Origin: Polaromonas sp.
GTDB taxonomy: Bacteria; Pseudomonadota; Gammaproteobacteria; Burkholderiales; Burkholderiaceae
Direction: 5' to 3'
Length of the DNA stretch: 64,000 nt
Assembly: GCA_013823505.1 (NCBI GenBank)
Contig: PNMH01000011.1
Coordinates: 4,889 to 68,888, forward strand
Below, piece after piece: positions 48,090-58,483 of the stretch. Below the pieces are notes generated by a model that was given only the letters and a program-made list of their open reading frames with translations, did no database searches and was not told where the DNA came from. Each line of letters begins with the position of its first letter. Position 1 is the stretch's first letter. The position numbers and the translations under genes are program-made.

Positions 48090-50239
48090 CCACAAACATT
48101 CCACGCACCAACGCCCACTTCAACGACGAAGATTCCAACACCAGCGCCAACCCCGCTTTCGACAGCGTGCTGAGCGCGCGCCTGAGCCGCCGCAGCCTGC
48201 TCGGCGCCACGGGTGTGGCCACGCTGGGCGGCACGGCCTTGACCGGCTGCGCCACCAGCGGCCCGGTGGCCCCGGTGAACGGCCTGGGCTTCAAGCCTGT
48301 GGCGAAGACCATGGCCGACCAGGTGACCGTGCCCGAGGGCTACACCGCCCGCGTCATTTACGCTCTGGGCGACCCGCTGACCGCCAGCACGCCGGCCTTC
48401 AAGAACGACGGCACCGACGCCGAGTTCGGCAACCGGGCCGGTGACCACCACGACGGCATCGAGTGGTTCGGTCTGGACGCCTCTGGCAAACCGTCTGACA
48501 GCTTCAATTCGCGTGGTCTGCTGGCCATGAACCACGAAGCCACCACCGACGAGAAGCTCAGCTCCTTCTTCATCCACGCCAACGGCGGCACCTCGGTGCT
48601 GCCCCGTCCCGCCGCCGAGATCGACAAGGAACTCATGATCCACGGCCTGTCGGTCGTGGAAGTGCAGACCGACGGCAAGGTCTGGGCCAACAAGCCGGGC
48701 TCGGCCTTCAACCGCCGCGTGACCACCATGACGCCGGTGACCATCCACGGCCCGGCTCGTGGCAGCGAACACCTGGTGACGAAATACAGCCCCGACGGCA
48801 CTCAGGCCCGCGGCACGCTCAACAACTGCGGCACCGGCCGCACGCCGTGGGGCACCTTCATCTCGGGCGAAGAGAACTGGTTCGGCTACTTCTTCCGCGA
48901 CGCCAAAGACGACGACGCGCGCAAGAAGGACAAGCAAGTGCAGGCCCTCAACCGCTACGGCCGCCGGGCCGGCGCCGCCAGCCGCCACGGCTGGGAGAGC
49001 GGTGGCGCCGCCGACACCTACACGCGCTGGAACAACAGCGCGATGGGCGCCAGCGCCAAGGACGATTTCCGCAACGAGATGAACACGTTCGGCTACATCG
49101 TTGAACTCGATCCCTACGACAAGAACACCACGCTGCGCAAGCGTACGGCCTTGGGCCGCATGGGCCACGAGAACGCCACCTTCGCCCGCGCCGTGGCCGG
49201 CCAGCCGGTGGTGGCCTACATGGGCGACGACGCGCGCGGCGAGTACATCTACAAGTTCGTCTCCGCCGCAAAGTGGGACCCGGCAGACGCCAACCCCGCC
49301 AATCGACTGGCCGCTGGCGACAAGTACCTCGACAAAGGCACGCTCTTTGCCGCGCGCTTCAAGGGCGACGGCACCGGCGAATGGCTGGAACTCTCGATGG
49401 ACAACCCGGTGATCGCCAACAGCTCCTACTTTGAGTTCAAGAGCGAAGCCGACGTGGCCGTGTTCACCCGCCTGGCCGCCGACGCGGTGGGCGCGACCAA
49501 GATGGACCGGCCCGAGTGGGGCGGCGTGAACCCGAAGAACGGCGAGGTCTACATCACACTGACCAACAACAGCGCCCGCACCGTGGCCACCGTGGACAGC
49601 GCCAACCCGCGCGTCTACACCGACCTGAAAGCCGGCAAGGAGCAAAAGGGCAACGTGCATGGTCACATCGTGCGCATGTCGCAGAAGAACCCGGCCGACG
49701 CCGCGTTCCAGTGGGACATCTACCTCTTCGCCTCGGAAGCCGATGCCGACAAGGCCAGCGTGAACCTCTCCAGCCTGACCGACGACAACGATCTGTCCTC
49801 ACCCGACGGCCTGGTGTTCAGCAAGGCCACCGGCATCTGCTGGATCCAGACCGACGACGGCGCCTACACCGACAAGACCAACTGCATGCTGCTGGCCGCC
49901 CTGCCCGGCCAGCGTGGCGACGGTGGCACCAAAACCCTGGCCCACGGCGACAAGCAAGTCACCACGCACGTGGGCAAGGCGCAAACACCCGCCACGCTCA
50001 AGCGTTTCCTGGTCGGCCCCAAGGGTGCAGAAATCACCGGCATCACCGAAACGCCGGACGGCCGCGCGATCTTTGTGAACATCCAGCACGCGGGTGAGAA
50101 CACGAAGATGGCCGATGTGACCGATCCGTCCAAGTTCGAGAGCCGCTGGCCCGCGAATGCGGGGTACGGCGCGGGTCAGCGTCCGCGCTCGGCCACCATC
50201 GTCATCACCAAGAACGATGGCGGCGTGATCGGAACTTGA
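48086..50239 (+). CDS. PhoX-type alkaline phosphatase, second copy
   Basis: A 717-residue PhoX-family phosphatase, paralogous to the one at 41037-43292 but only moderately similar. The twin-arginine motif is SRRSLLGATG and a lipobox ALTGC follows near residue 55, so it should be an exported lipoprotein. Family blocks are RGTLNNCGTGRTPWGTFISGEENW, NRRVT and LSSPDGLVFSKATGICWIQTDDGAYTD. It begins at the ATGA overlap with the psd stop, with GAGGA upstream, and has its own PhoB-like box inside psd. It converges on uvrD with four bases between the stop codons. Confidence 0.9.
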   Translation: MTTNIPRTNAHFNDEDSNTSANPAFDSVLSARLSRRSLLGATGVATLGGTALTGCATSGPVAPVNGLGFKPVAKTMADQVTVPEGYTARVIYALGDPLTASTPAFKNDGTDAEFGNRAGDHHDGIEWFGLDASGKPSDSFNSRGLLAMNHEATTDEKLSSFFIHANGGTSVLPRPAAEIDKELMIHGLSVVEVQTDGKVWANKPGSAFNRRVTTMTPVTIHGPARGSEHLVTKYSPDGTQARGTLNNCGTGRTPWGTFISGEENWFGYFFRDAKDDDARKKDKQVQALNRYGRRAGAASRHGWESGGAADTYTRWNNSAMGASAKDDFRNEMNTFGYIVELDPYDKNTTLRKRTALGRMGHENATFARAVAGQPVVAYMGDDARGEYIYKFVSAAKWDPADANPANRLAAGDKYLDKGTLFAARFKGDGTGEWLELSMDNPVIANSSYFEFKSEADVAVFTRLAADAVGATKMDRPEWGGVNPKNGEVYITLTNNSARTVATVDSANPRVYTDLKAGKEQKGNVHGHIVRMSQKNPADAAFQWDIYLFASEADADKASVNLSSLTDDNDLSSPDGLVFSKATGICWIQTDDGAYTDKTNCMLLAALPGQRGDGGTKTLAHGDKQVTTHVGKAQTPATLKRFLVGPKGAEITGITETPDGRAIFVNIQHAGENTKMADVTDPSKFESRWPANAGYGAGQRPRSATIVITKNDGGVIGT

Positions 50240-50243
50240 GTGG

Positions 50244-52658
<2,415 letters not shown>

Positions 52659-52691
52659 GGCTCGATTGTAGGAAGCGCCCTGTGCTGGGCG

Positions 52692-52711
52692 CCGTATACG
52701 GTCATCCGTAT
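52692..52711. promoter_or_regulatory. Nested palindromes upstream of guaC
   Basis: CCGTATACGG (52692-52701) is itself a palindrome and is followed after TCAT by CCGTAT (52706-52711), giving the dyad ATACGG-TCAT-CCGTAT. It sits in the divergent uvrD-guaC region and is a candidate operator for either gene; no regulator can be named. Confidence 0.4.
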
Positions 52712-52767
52712 GGCGGTCATAAGCAGAGACAGGCGCTTAAGGCCGTACGCGACCCGCCCAAGGCGCC

Positions 52768-52773
52768 TAGAAT
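52768..52773 (+). promoter_or_regulatory. Candidate -10 element (TAGAAT) for guaC
   Basis: TAGAAT ends 6 bases before a terminator-like hairpin. If used, transcription would start near 52780 so that the mRNA begins with the hairpin itself. Confidence 0.35.
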
Positions 52774-52779
52774 CAGTCA

Positions 52780-52810
52780 CCGGGCCCAAGATTCTTGCGC
52801 CCGGTTTTTT
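52780..52810 (+). terminator. Leader terminator before guaC
   Basis: CCGGGC (52780-52785) pairs with GCCCGG (52799-52804), and CAAG/CTTG extend the stem inside with one mismatch and an ATT loop; six T follow (52805-52810). It stands 73 bases before the guaC ATG, so it can control entry into guaC by attenuation or end a short upstream RNA. Confidence 0.7.
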
Positions 52811-52883
52811 GTGCCCGGCGCACAAAGCCGGCCAAGCCAAGCGCTCTCCCTGTTCAACAACAGTCTTCTGGAGCCTGGTTCAC

Positions 52884-53861
52884 ATGGAAATTTTTGACTA
52901 CGACAACGTTCTGCTGCTGCCGCGCAAGTGCCGCGTGGAGAGCCGTTCGGAATGCGACGCCGGCGTGGAGCTCGGCGGGCGCAAGTTTCGTCTGCCGGTG
53001 GTGCCGGCCAACATGAAGACGGTGGTGGACGAGTCGATCTGCTTCTGGCTGGCCAAGCACGGCTACTTCTACGTGATGCACCGCTTCGATCTGGACAACC
53101 TGCAGTTCGTGCGCTATGCGCGTGCCCAAGGCGTGTACGCCTCGATCTCGCTGGGTGTGAAGGCGCCCGACTACGCCACGGTGGACCAGCTGGTGGCCGA
53201 GGGCCTGGCGCCGGAGTACATCACCATCGACATCGCGCACGGCCACGCCGACAGCGTGAAGAACATGATCGGTTACCTGAAGGAAAAGCTGCCGTCGTCG
53301 TTTGTGATCGCAGGCAACGTGGCCACCCCCGAAGCGGTGATCGATCTGGAGACCTGGGGCGCGGACGCGACCAAGGTGGGCGTGGGCCCGGGCAAGGTCT
53401 GCATCACCAAACTCAAGACGGGTTTTGGCACGGGCGGCTGGCAGCTGAGTGCGCTGAAGTGGTGTGCCCGCGTAGCGACCAAACCGATCATTGCCGACGG
53501 CGGCATCCGCAGCCATGGCGACATTGCGAAGAGCGTGCGCTTTGGGGCCAGCATGGTGATGATCGGCTCGCTCTTCGCGGGTCACGAGGAGTCACCCGGG
53601 CAGACGGTGGAGGTGGACGGTGTGCTCTACAAGGAGTACTACGGCTCGGCGAGCGACTTCAACAAGGGCGAGTACAAGCACGTGGAGGGCAAGCGCATCC
53701 TGGAGCCGATCAAGGGCAAGCTGGCCGACACGCTGGTGGAAATGGAGCAGGACGTGCAGAGCTCCATCAGCTACTCGGGGGGCACCAAGCTGATGGATGT
53801 GCGAAAGGTGAACTACGTGATTCTGGGTGGGGACAATGCGGGCGAGCATTTGTTGATGTGA
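52884..53861 (+). CDS. guaC: GMP reductase, bacterial long type
   Basis: A 325-residue TIM-barrel enzyme that converts GMP to IMP with NADPH and ammonia release, part of purine interconversion. The catalytic cysteine is Cys173 in [18 protein letters not shown], with the FGT flap nearby; [10 protein letters not shown] and [14 protein letters not shown] bind nucleotide and phosphate. There is no CBS-domain insert, and the length and closing [14 protein letters not shown] segment fit GuaC of the Bacillus/GuaC2 type rather than IMP dehydrogenase. GGAG precedes the ATG. It lies behind a terminator-like leader, so the gene may be attenuated. Confidence 0.92.
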   Translation: MEIFDYDNVLLLPRKCRVESRSECDAGVELGGRKFRLPVVPANMKTVVDESICFWLAKHGYFYVMHRFDLDNLQFVRYARAQGVYASISLGVKAPDYATVDQLVAEGLAPEYITIDIAHGHADSVKNMIGYLKEKLPSSFVIAGNVATPEAVIDLETWGADATKVGVGPGKVCITKLKTGFGTGGWQLSALKWCARVATKPIIADGGIRSHGDIAKSVRFGASMVMIGSLFAGHEESPGQTVEVDGVLYKEYYGSASDFNKGEYKHVEGKRILEPIKGKLADTLVEMEQDVQSSISYSGGTKLMDVRKVNYVILGGDNAGEHLLM

Positions 53862-53898
53862 GGGGTTTTGGGGTATTTCGCTCCAGCGCCTCGCGGGC

Positions 53899-53994
53899 CT
53901 CGTGAGCACACGGCGCTCTGCTTCGCGAATGTCCTCCGGGGCCTTCGGCCCCTCCCCCTTTATTTCGCTGCGCAGAGCGCCATGCACTCACGAG
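53899..53994. terminator. Large inverted repeat between convergent guaC and hydrolase genes
   Basis: Two 23-base arms (53899-53921 and 53972-53994), identical apart from a few bases, enclose a region with an inner GGGGCC-TTC-GGCCCC hairpin (53938-53952). Placed between two converging genes it is most simply a two-way transcription end; the T-runs are short. Confidence 0.55.
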
Positions 53995-54038
53995 CCTGGA
54001 GCCGTGTTTGCACGCCCACTGATCGAGAGCCAACGAAG

Positions 54039-54923
54039 TCAGACCGCGAGCAGTTCCCGAGCCAACACATGCAACCGGTGTTTGGGTTGCACCAGCGCCT
54101 CAACGACGCTGAAGTGGTTGAGCCCCGGCAATGCCTCACACACCGGCACCACGTCTGAACCCCAGGCCTGCTGGATGAGGCGGTTGTGGCGCAGGAACTC
54201 GCTGCTCTCGTCGCCACCGGCCACCGCCACCAGTTGACCGCGACCCTCGCGCAACGCAGGCGCGGGGAAAAAAGCGGGACTGGCCTTCTTCACCTGCGCG
54301 GGCGTCAACTTCAACGACGGCTGCACAAACGGTGTGAGGCGCACCGGCTCCAGGTCGTACAGACCCGAGATGGAAAGCACGTTCTTCACCAGGGACGCCG
54401 GCAGATCGCCGCCCACGCGCTCCCACTCACACGCCAGCATCATGGCGGCCAGGTGCCCGCCTGCGGAGTGACCCGCCACCGTGATGCGGTGCGGATCGCC
54501 ACCGTGTGCGGCGATGTGGCGGTAGGTCCAGGCCAGGGCGCTCACCATCTGCAGGACGATGTCGGGGATGGTGACCGCCGGGCACAGCGCGTAGTTGGGC
54601 ACCACCACGCAGGCGCCATGCTTCGTGAACGCGGGCGCAATGAACGAGTGGTCCGACTTGTCCAGGCTGCGCCAGTAACCGCCGTGGATGAAAACCATCA
54701 CCGGCGCCAAGGGCGTGCCCGGCTTGCGCGGTGCGGGAAAAATGTCCAGCGTCTCGCCGGGACCGTGGCCGTAGCTGACATCGAGCAGCGGGCGGCTGGT
54801 CTGGCGCGCCTGCGCCGAGGTCTGGGCCCAGCGGTCGAAATGCACCGCGTGGTCGGGCACCAGGGCCCGGTTGTTGTACTCGCGGTCCAGCCAGACGGGG
54901 TCGGTCGAAGGTGTTTTTTCCAT
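54039..54923 (-). CDS. Alpha/beta hydrolase, kynurenine-formamidase-like
   Basis: A 294-residue esterase. HGGYWRSLDKSDHSF is the oxyanion-hole motif of arylformamidase/BD-FAE type hydrolases, GHSAGGHLAAMML is the nucleophile elbow with the catalytic Ser, and GLNHFSVVEAL holds the catalytic His. The likely substrates are formyl-amines or short acyl esters; without kynureninase or tryptophan dioxygenase genes nearby the kynurenine role is not supported. The start MEKTPS fits the family. It is divergent from a GntR regulator, which may control it through the TGTATACA site between them. Confidence 0.85.
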   Translation of the reverse strand: MEKTPSTDPVWLDREYNNRALVPDHAVHFDRWAQTSAQARQTSRPLLDVSYGHGPGETLDIFPAPRKPGTPLAPVMVFIHGGYWRSLDKSDHSFIAPAFTKHGACVVVPNYALCPAVTIPDIVLQMVSALAWTYRHIAAHGGDPHRITVAGHSAGGHLAAMMLACEWERVGGDLPASLVKNVLSISGLYDLEPVRLTPFVQPSLKLTPAQVKKASPAFFPAPALREGRGQLVAVAGGDESSEFLRHNRLIQQAWGSDVVPVCEALPGLNHFSVVEALVQPKHRLHVLARELLAV

Positions 54924-54980
54924 GGTCGCGCATTGTGTCACGGGGGTTGTTTTCGGCCTGTCGTGACGGACACTTTGAAA

Positions 54981-55000
54981 ATGTGTATTCTGTATACAAA
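54981..55000. promoter_or_regulatory. GntR-type operator candidate in the divergent region
   Basis: TGTATACA (54991-54998) is a perfect palindrome of the GTATAC type common to FadR/FCD-class GntR regulators, with a related half-site TGTGTAT just before it. It lies 20 bases before the regulator's ATG and about 70 bases from the hydrolase start, fitting autoregulation and control of both. Confidence 0.5.
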
Positions 55001-55017
55001 GTTTCGCCCCAGCCACC

Positions 55018-55779
55018 ATGTCTGCCCAATTGATCAAGCTAGAAGCCGCGCCCGACCTGGTCGAGCAGGTGTACCGCGCCTTGCTCGACGCCATCAGCGC
55101 CGGTGCGCTCAAGCCGGGCCAGCGCATCACGCAGGAAGAGCTGGCCGACCAACTCGCTGTGTCCCGCCAGCCGGTCATGCAGGCGCTGCGCCTGCTCAAG
55201 AAAGACGGCTTCGTGCAGGACGCGCCTATCTTCAATGGCCCGGCTGGCCGTTGCCGTGGATTGCAGGTCACGCCCATCGACACGCAGTGGATCGAGCAGG
55301 TGTACGAGGTGCGCGGCGCGCTCGACGCGCTGGCCGTGCGCCTGGCAGCGCAACGGCGCACGCCCCTGGACCCGGCCCTGCTGGCCAACGGGCGGGCCGC
55401 CGTGAAGCGCGGCGACATCAAGGCCATGATCGACGCCGACCTGGCCTTCCACACCGCGCTGTACCGGGCCACCCAGAACCCGCTGATCGAACAGAGTGCC
55501 CTGCTGCACTGGCACCACATTCGCCGGGCCATGGGCGAAGCCCTGCAGTCAGCGATGTTGCGCGAGCCGGTGTGGGACGAACACGAAGCCATTGCCCGTG
55601 CGGTTGAGCGTGGCGACGTGAAACTCGCCGAGCGTCTCATGCAGCAGCACAGTGGCCATGCCAGCACCCGACTCGGTGCGCAGTTTGCCGACCGTGCAAA
55701 CACCCCTTCATCGCCCGCCGCCCGCAAGCGGCGGCCCGTCAACCCCAACTCCGTGGACCTCGACAGCCAGGCTGGTTGA
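55018..55779 (+). CDS. GntR-family regulator, FCD (FadR) subfamily
   Basis: A 253-residue transcription factor: winged helix-turn-helix at about residues 12-80 (LLDAISAGALKPGQRITQEELADQLAVSRQPVMQALRLL) and an all-helical FCD effector domain (about 90-225) with RGALDALAVRLAA, DADLAFHTALYRAT and EHEAIARAVERGD; the Asp/His pattern binds a metal and usually a carboxylate ligand. The ligand is unknown, but the downstream GarR-like dehydrogenase and SDR hint at a hydroxy-acid. The gene ends just before an intrinsic terminator. Confidence 0.9.
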   Translation: MSAQLIKLEAAPDLVEQVYRALLDAISAGALKPGQRITQEELADQLAVSRQPVMQALRLLKKDGFVQDAPIFNGPAGRCRGLQVTPIDTQWIEQVYEVRGALDALAVRLAAQRRTPLDPALLANGRAAVKRGDIKAMIDADLAFHTALYRATQNPLIEQSALLHWHHIRRAMGEALQSAMLREPVWDEHEAIARAVERGDVKLAERLMQQHSGHASTRLGAQFADRANTPSSPAARKRRPVNPNSVDLDSQAG

Positions 55780-55792
55780 GCCACTTCCGCGC

Positions 55793-55826
55793 GGTTCCCG
55801 GCGTGGCCGGGAACCGCCATTTTTTT
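55793..55826 (+). terminator. Intrinsic terminator after the GntR gene
   Basis: A perfect ten-pair stem GGTTCCCGGC / GCCGGGAACC with a GTG loop, followed after four bases by TTTTTTT. It stands 14 bases after the regulator stop and 10 bases before the GTG start of the following gene. Confidence 0.85.
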
Positions 55827-55835
55827 GCCACACAC

Positions 55836-56741
55836 GTGAACACCACCACCTCCACAGCTCCCACCAACGCCCTGCAAGTGGCCGTGCTCGGCATCGGCAT
55901 GATGGGATTTCCCATGGCCCGCCGTCTGTGCGAAGCCGGTTGCACCGTCAGCGTCTGGAACCGCTCGCGCAGCAAGGCCGAACGCCTGCAGGACTTTGGC
56001 GCCCGTGTGTGCGACACGCCGGCCGAGGCCGTGGCGCAGGCCGACTTTGTGATCACCCTGCTGGACAACGGCGACGTGGTGGAAGACGTGTTGTTCCACC
56101 AGGGCACGATGGGCGGCCTGCGCCAGGGCAGCGTGGTGGTGGACATGTCGTCCATCCAGCCGCGCCAGGCGCGCGACCACGCAGCCCGCCTGGCCGCGGC
56201 CGGCATGCACCACCTGGACGCGCCCGTGTCGGGCGGCACCGTGGGCGCCGAGGCCGGCACGCTGGCCATCATGGTGGGTGGCAAGCCGGGGGAGTTCGAG
56301 CGCGCGCGGCCGCTGTTCGAACTGCTGGGCCGCCCGGTGCACGTGGGCTCGCACGGCACGGGCCAACTCGCCAAACTGGCCAACCAGATGATCGTGGGCA
56401 TCACCATCGGCGCGGTGGCCGAGGCGCTGCTCTTGTGCGAGAAGGGCGGCGCCGACATGGCCAAGGTCAAGCAGGCCATCACCGGCGGCTTTGCCGACAG
56501 CCGCATCCTGCAAGTGCATGGCCAGCGCATGATCGAACGCGACTTCACCAAGCGCGGCGCGGTGGCGGTGCAACTCAAGGACATGCGCAACGCACTGGCC
56601 ACCGCCACCGAAATCGGCTTTGACGCACCCATCACCTCGTTGTTCGAGCAGCTCTACGCCCAGTCGGTCGACCACGGCCTGGCCGACCTCGACCACTCGG
56701 CGCTGTTCGTCGAGCTGGCCAGCCGCAACGGCATGGCCTGA
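55836..56741 (+). CDS. 3-hydroxyisobutyrate / tartronate-semialdehyde reductase family dehydrogenase
   Basis: A 301-residue beta-hydroxyacid dehydrogenase. The Rossmann motif is VLGIGMMGFPMARRL, the substrate-site motif DAPVSGGTVGAEAGTLAIMVGG and the catalytic Lys lies in KLANQMIVG. It reduces or oxidises a small hydroxy acid such as tartronate semialdehyde or 3-hydroxyisobutyrate with NAD(P). The start is uncertain: GTG 55836 is chosen because the upstream TTG (55776) would translate through the terminator; neither has a good ribosome site. It is followed by an SDR gene after 30 bases. Confidence 0.88.
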   Translation: MNTTTSTAPTNALQVAVLGIGMMGFPMARRLCEAGCTVSVWNRSRSKAERLQDFGARVCDTPAEAVAQADFVITLLDNGDVVEDVLFHQGTMGGLRQGSVVVDMSSIQPRQARDHAARLAAAGMHHLDAPVSGGTVGAEAGTLAIMVGGKPGEFERARPLFELLGRPVHVGSHGTGQLAKLANQMIVGITIGAVAEALLLCEKGGADMAKVKQAITGGFADSRILQVHGQRMIERDFTKRGAVAVQLKDMRNALATATEIGFDAPITSLFEQLYAQSVDHGLADLDHSALFVELASRNGMA

Positions 56742-56771
56742 TTTCTTTCAAACACACGCACAAGGCATCTC

Positions 56772-57536
56772 ATGGCATCAGACACTCCCCGACGCATTGC
56801 CTTGGTCACCGGCGCGGGCAGCGGCATTGGCCGCGCCGTAGCCCAGGGCCTGCTGCAGGACGGCTTTCATGTGGTGCTCACGGGCCGACGGCCAGAGCCC
56901 CTGGCCGAGGTGGCCGCAGCCGCCCAGGCCGCCGGCCAGCACGCACTGGCGATCCCCGCTGATGTGCGGGACGAACACAGCGTGCAGGCGCTCTTCGACG
57001 AGATTGAAAAGCGCTACGGCCGCCTGGACGTGCTGTTCAACAACGCCGGCGTCAATGCCCCTGCGGTGCCGATGGACGAGTTGTCCGTGGCCCAGTGGAA
57101 GGACGTGATCGACACCAACGTGACCGGCGTGTTCCTGTGTGCACGAGCTGCGTTCGGCCTGATGCGCCGGCAGACCCCGCAAGGCGGGCGCATCATCAAC
57201 AACGGCTCGATCTCGGCCCACACACCCCGTCCTTTCAGCAGCCCCTACACCGCCAGCAAACACGCGGTGCTGGGCCTGACCAAGACCATCGCCCTGGACG
57301 GACGCGAGTTCAACATCGTGTGCAGCCAGATCGACATCGGCAACGCGCTGACCGAACTCTCCGCGCGCATGACCAAGGGTGTGCGCCAGGCCAACGGCAC
57401 GCTGGCCGCCGAGCCCATGATGGATGTGCAGCACGTCGCACAGGCCGTGCGCTACATGGCCAGCCTGCCGCTGTCCACCAACGTGCTCAACATGACCGTG
57501 ATGGCCAGTCAGATGCCGTTCGTGGGCCGGGGCTGA
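56772..57536 (+). CDS. Short-chain dehydrogenase/reductase (SDR)
   Basis: A 254-residue classical SDR. The cofactor motif TGAGSGIG is at residues 13-20, the NNAG motif near residue 90, and the catalytic Tyr159 and Lys163 in YTASK follow the Ser in NNGSIS. The Arg37-Arg38 pair after beta-2 (TGRRPEP) suggests NADP(H). The substrate is unknown; together with the GarR-like dehydrogenase and GntR regulator it forms a small catabolic unit. Its 3' end overlaps the converging ybhN-like gene by 28 bases. Confidence 0.87.
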   Translation: MASDTPRRIALVTGAGSGIGRAVAQGLLQDGFHVVLTGRRPEPLAEVAAAAQAAGQHALAIPADVRDEHSVQALFDEIEKRYGRLDVLFNNAGVNAPAVPMDELSVAQWKDVIDTNVTGVFLCARAAFGLMRRQTPQGGRIINNGSISAHTPRPFSSPYTASKHAVLGLTKTIALDGREFNIVCSQIDIGNALTELSARMTKGVRQANGTLAAEPMMDVQHVAQAVRYMASLPLSTNVLNMTVMASQMPFVGRG

Positions 57537-58483
57537 GCCGGCGCGTTGTCAGCACGCAGCGGCGCACCGGCCTCGCTCCACGCATAGGCCGGCAGCGCCA
57601 GAGCCAGCGGCAACAGGTAATAGGCCGCGCGGTAAGCCAGCACCGTGGCCAGCACCTCGGTGGCGGGCAAGGCGTTGGCCAGCGCGGCCACAAACACCGC
57701 CTCCAGCACCCCCAGACCAGCCGGTACGTGCGTGAGCACACCGGCCACTGCGGCGAGCAGCAACGCGCCGAGCACCGTGGGATAGTCGACGCGACCGCCG
57801 AACAGACTCCAGGCGATCGCACCGATCAACATCCAGCTCGCCCCACCCATCAGCGCCTGCAACCAGGCCAGCCCCGCACCGGGCAAGGCCAGCGTGTGCC
57901 CACGCCAGCCCAGCTCGCGCCGCCGCGTGGTGGTGCACACCGCCAGGTACGCCAGCGCCAGCGCAACCATCACGCCGCCCACGGTGCGCAACACCGGATC
58001 GCCCAGCGCCCACGACGCAGGCAGGCGTGGCGGCGCGACCAACAGCACCGCTCCTGCCACCCACAGGTAACCCAGCCAGTTGGTCACCATGCTGTGCGCG
58101 ATCACCCTGGCCACCGTCGGCGCCGCCACACCGCTGCGCGAATAGAGCCGCAGCCGCAAGCCGAAACCTCCGACCAGCGCGCCGAAGTTGAGATTGAACG
58201 CGTAACAGATGGCGGCAATGCCGAGCGTGCGCGGGGCCGGGAGTGGGTGGCCGGTGAGCCGGCGTCCGATCAGGTCGAAGCTGGCCACCAGGCCGTAGCT
58301 CAGCAGGGCCAGGCCCGCCGCCGCCAGCACCTGGACGAGCGACAGCGCTTGCAGCGCCACCCACACCTCAGGCCAGTCCACCGTGCGGGCCTGCCGGGCC
58401 ACCAGGGTCAACACCAGCGCGGCGAGTGCCCAGGGGGCGATGCGTTTGAACCAGGCCCAGGCCTGTTGCCCGGCCGGGCTCAT
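57509..58483 (-). CDS. YbhN/UPF0104-family membrane protein
   Basis: A 324-residue integral membrane protein with about eight helices and the UPF0104/lysylphosphatidylglycerol-synthase-TM signature, including [24 protein letters not shown] and [18 protein letters not shown]. YbhN is the third gene of the E. coli ybhP-clsB-ybhN operon. Recent work places YhdP/YbhN-like proteins in lipid transport, but no proven activity can be assigned here. The start at MSPAGQQ overlaps the clsB stop by four bases; the C-terminal 28 bases overlap the converging SDR gene. Confidence 0.85.
   Translation of the reverse strand: MSPAGQQAWAWFKRIAPWALAALVLTLVARQARTVDWPEVWVALQALSLVQVLAAAGLALLSYGLVASFDLIGRRLTGHPLPAPRTLGIAAICYAFNLNFGALVGGFGLRLRLYSRSGVAAPTVARVIAHSMVTNWLGYLWVAGAVLLVAPPRLPASWALGDPVLRTVGGVMVALALAYLAVCTTTRRRELGWRGHTLALPGAGLAWLQALMGGASWMLIGAIAWSLFGGRVDYPTVLGALLLAAVAGVLTHVPAGLGVLEAVFVAALANALPATEVLATVLAYRAAYYLLPLALALPAYAWSEAGAPLRADNAPAQPRPTNGI

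Noticed and set aside
48035..49666. Antisense frame over the second phoX gene.
   Set aside because: No start signal; PhoX motifs are intact on the plus strand.
54039..54923. Naming the hydrolase as kynurenine formamidase (kynB).
   Set aside because: Only the HGGYW and GHSAGG motifs support it; no other kynurenine pathway gene is nearby.
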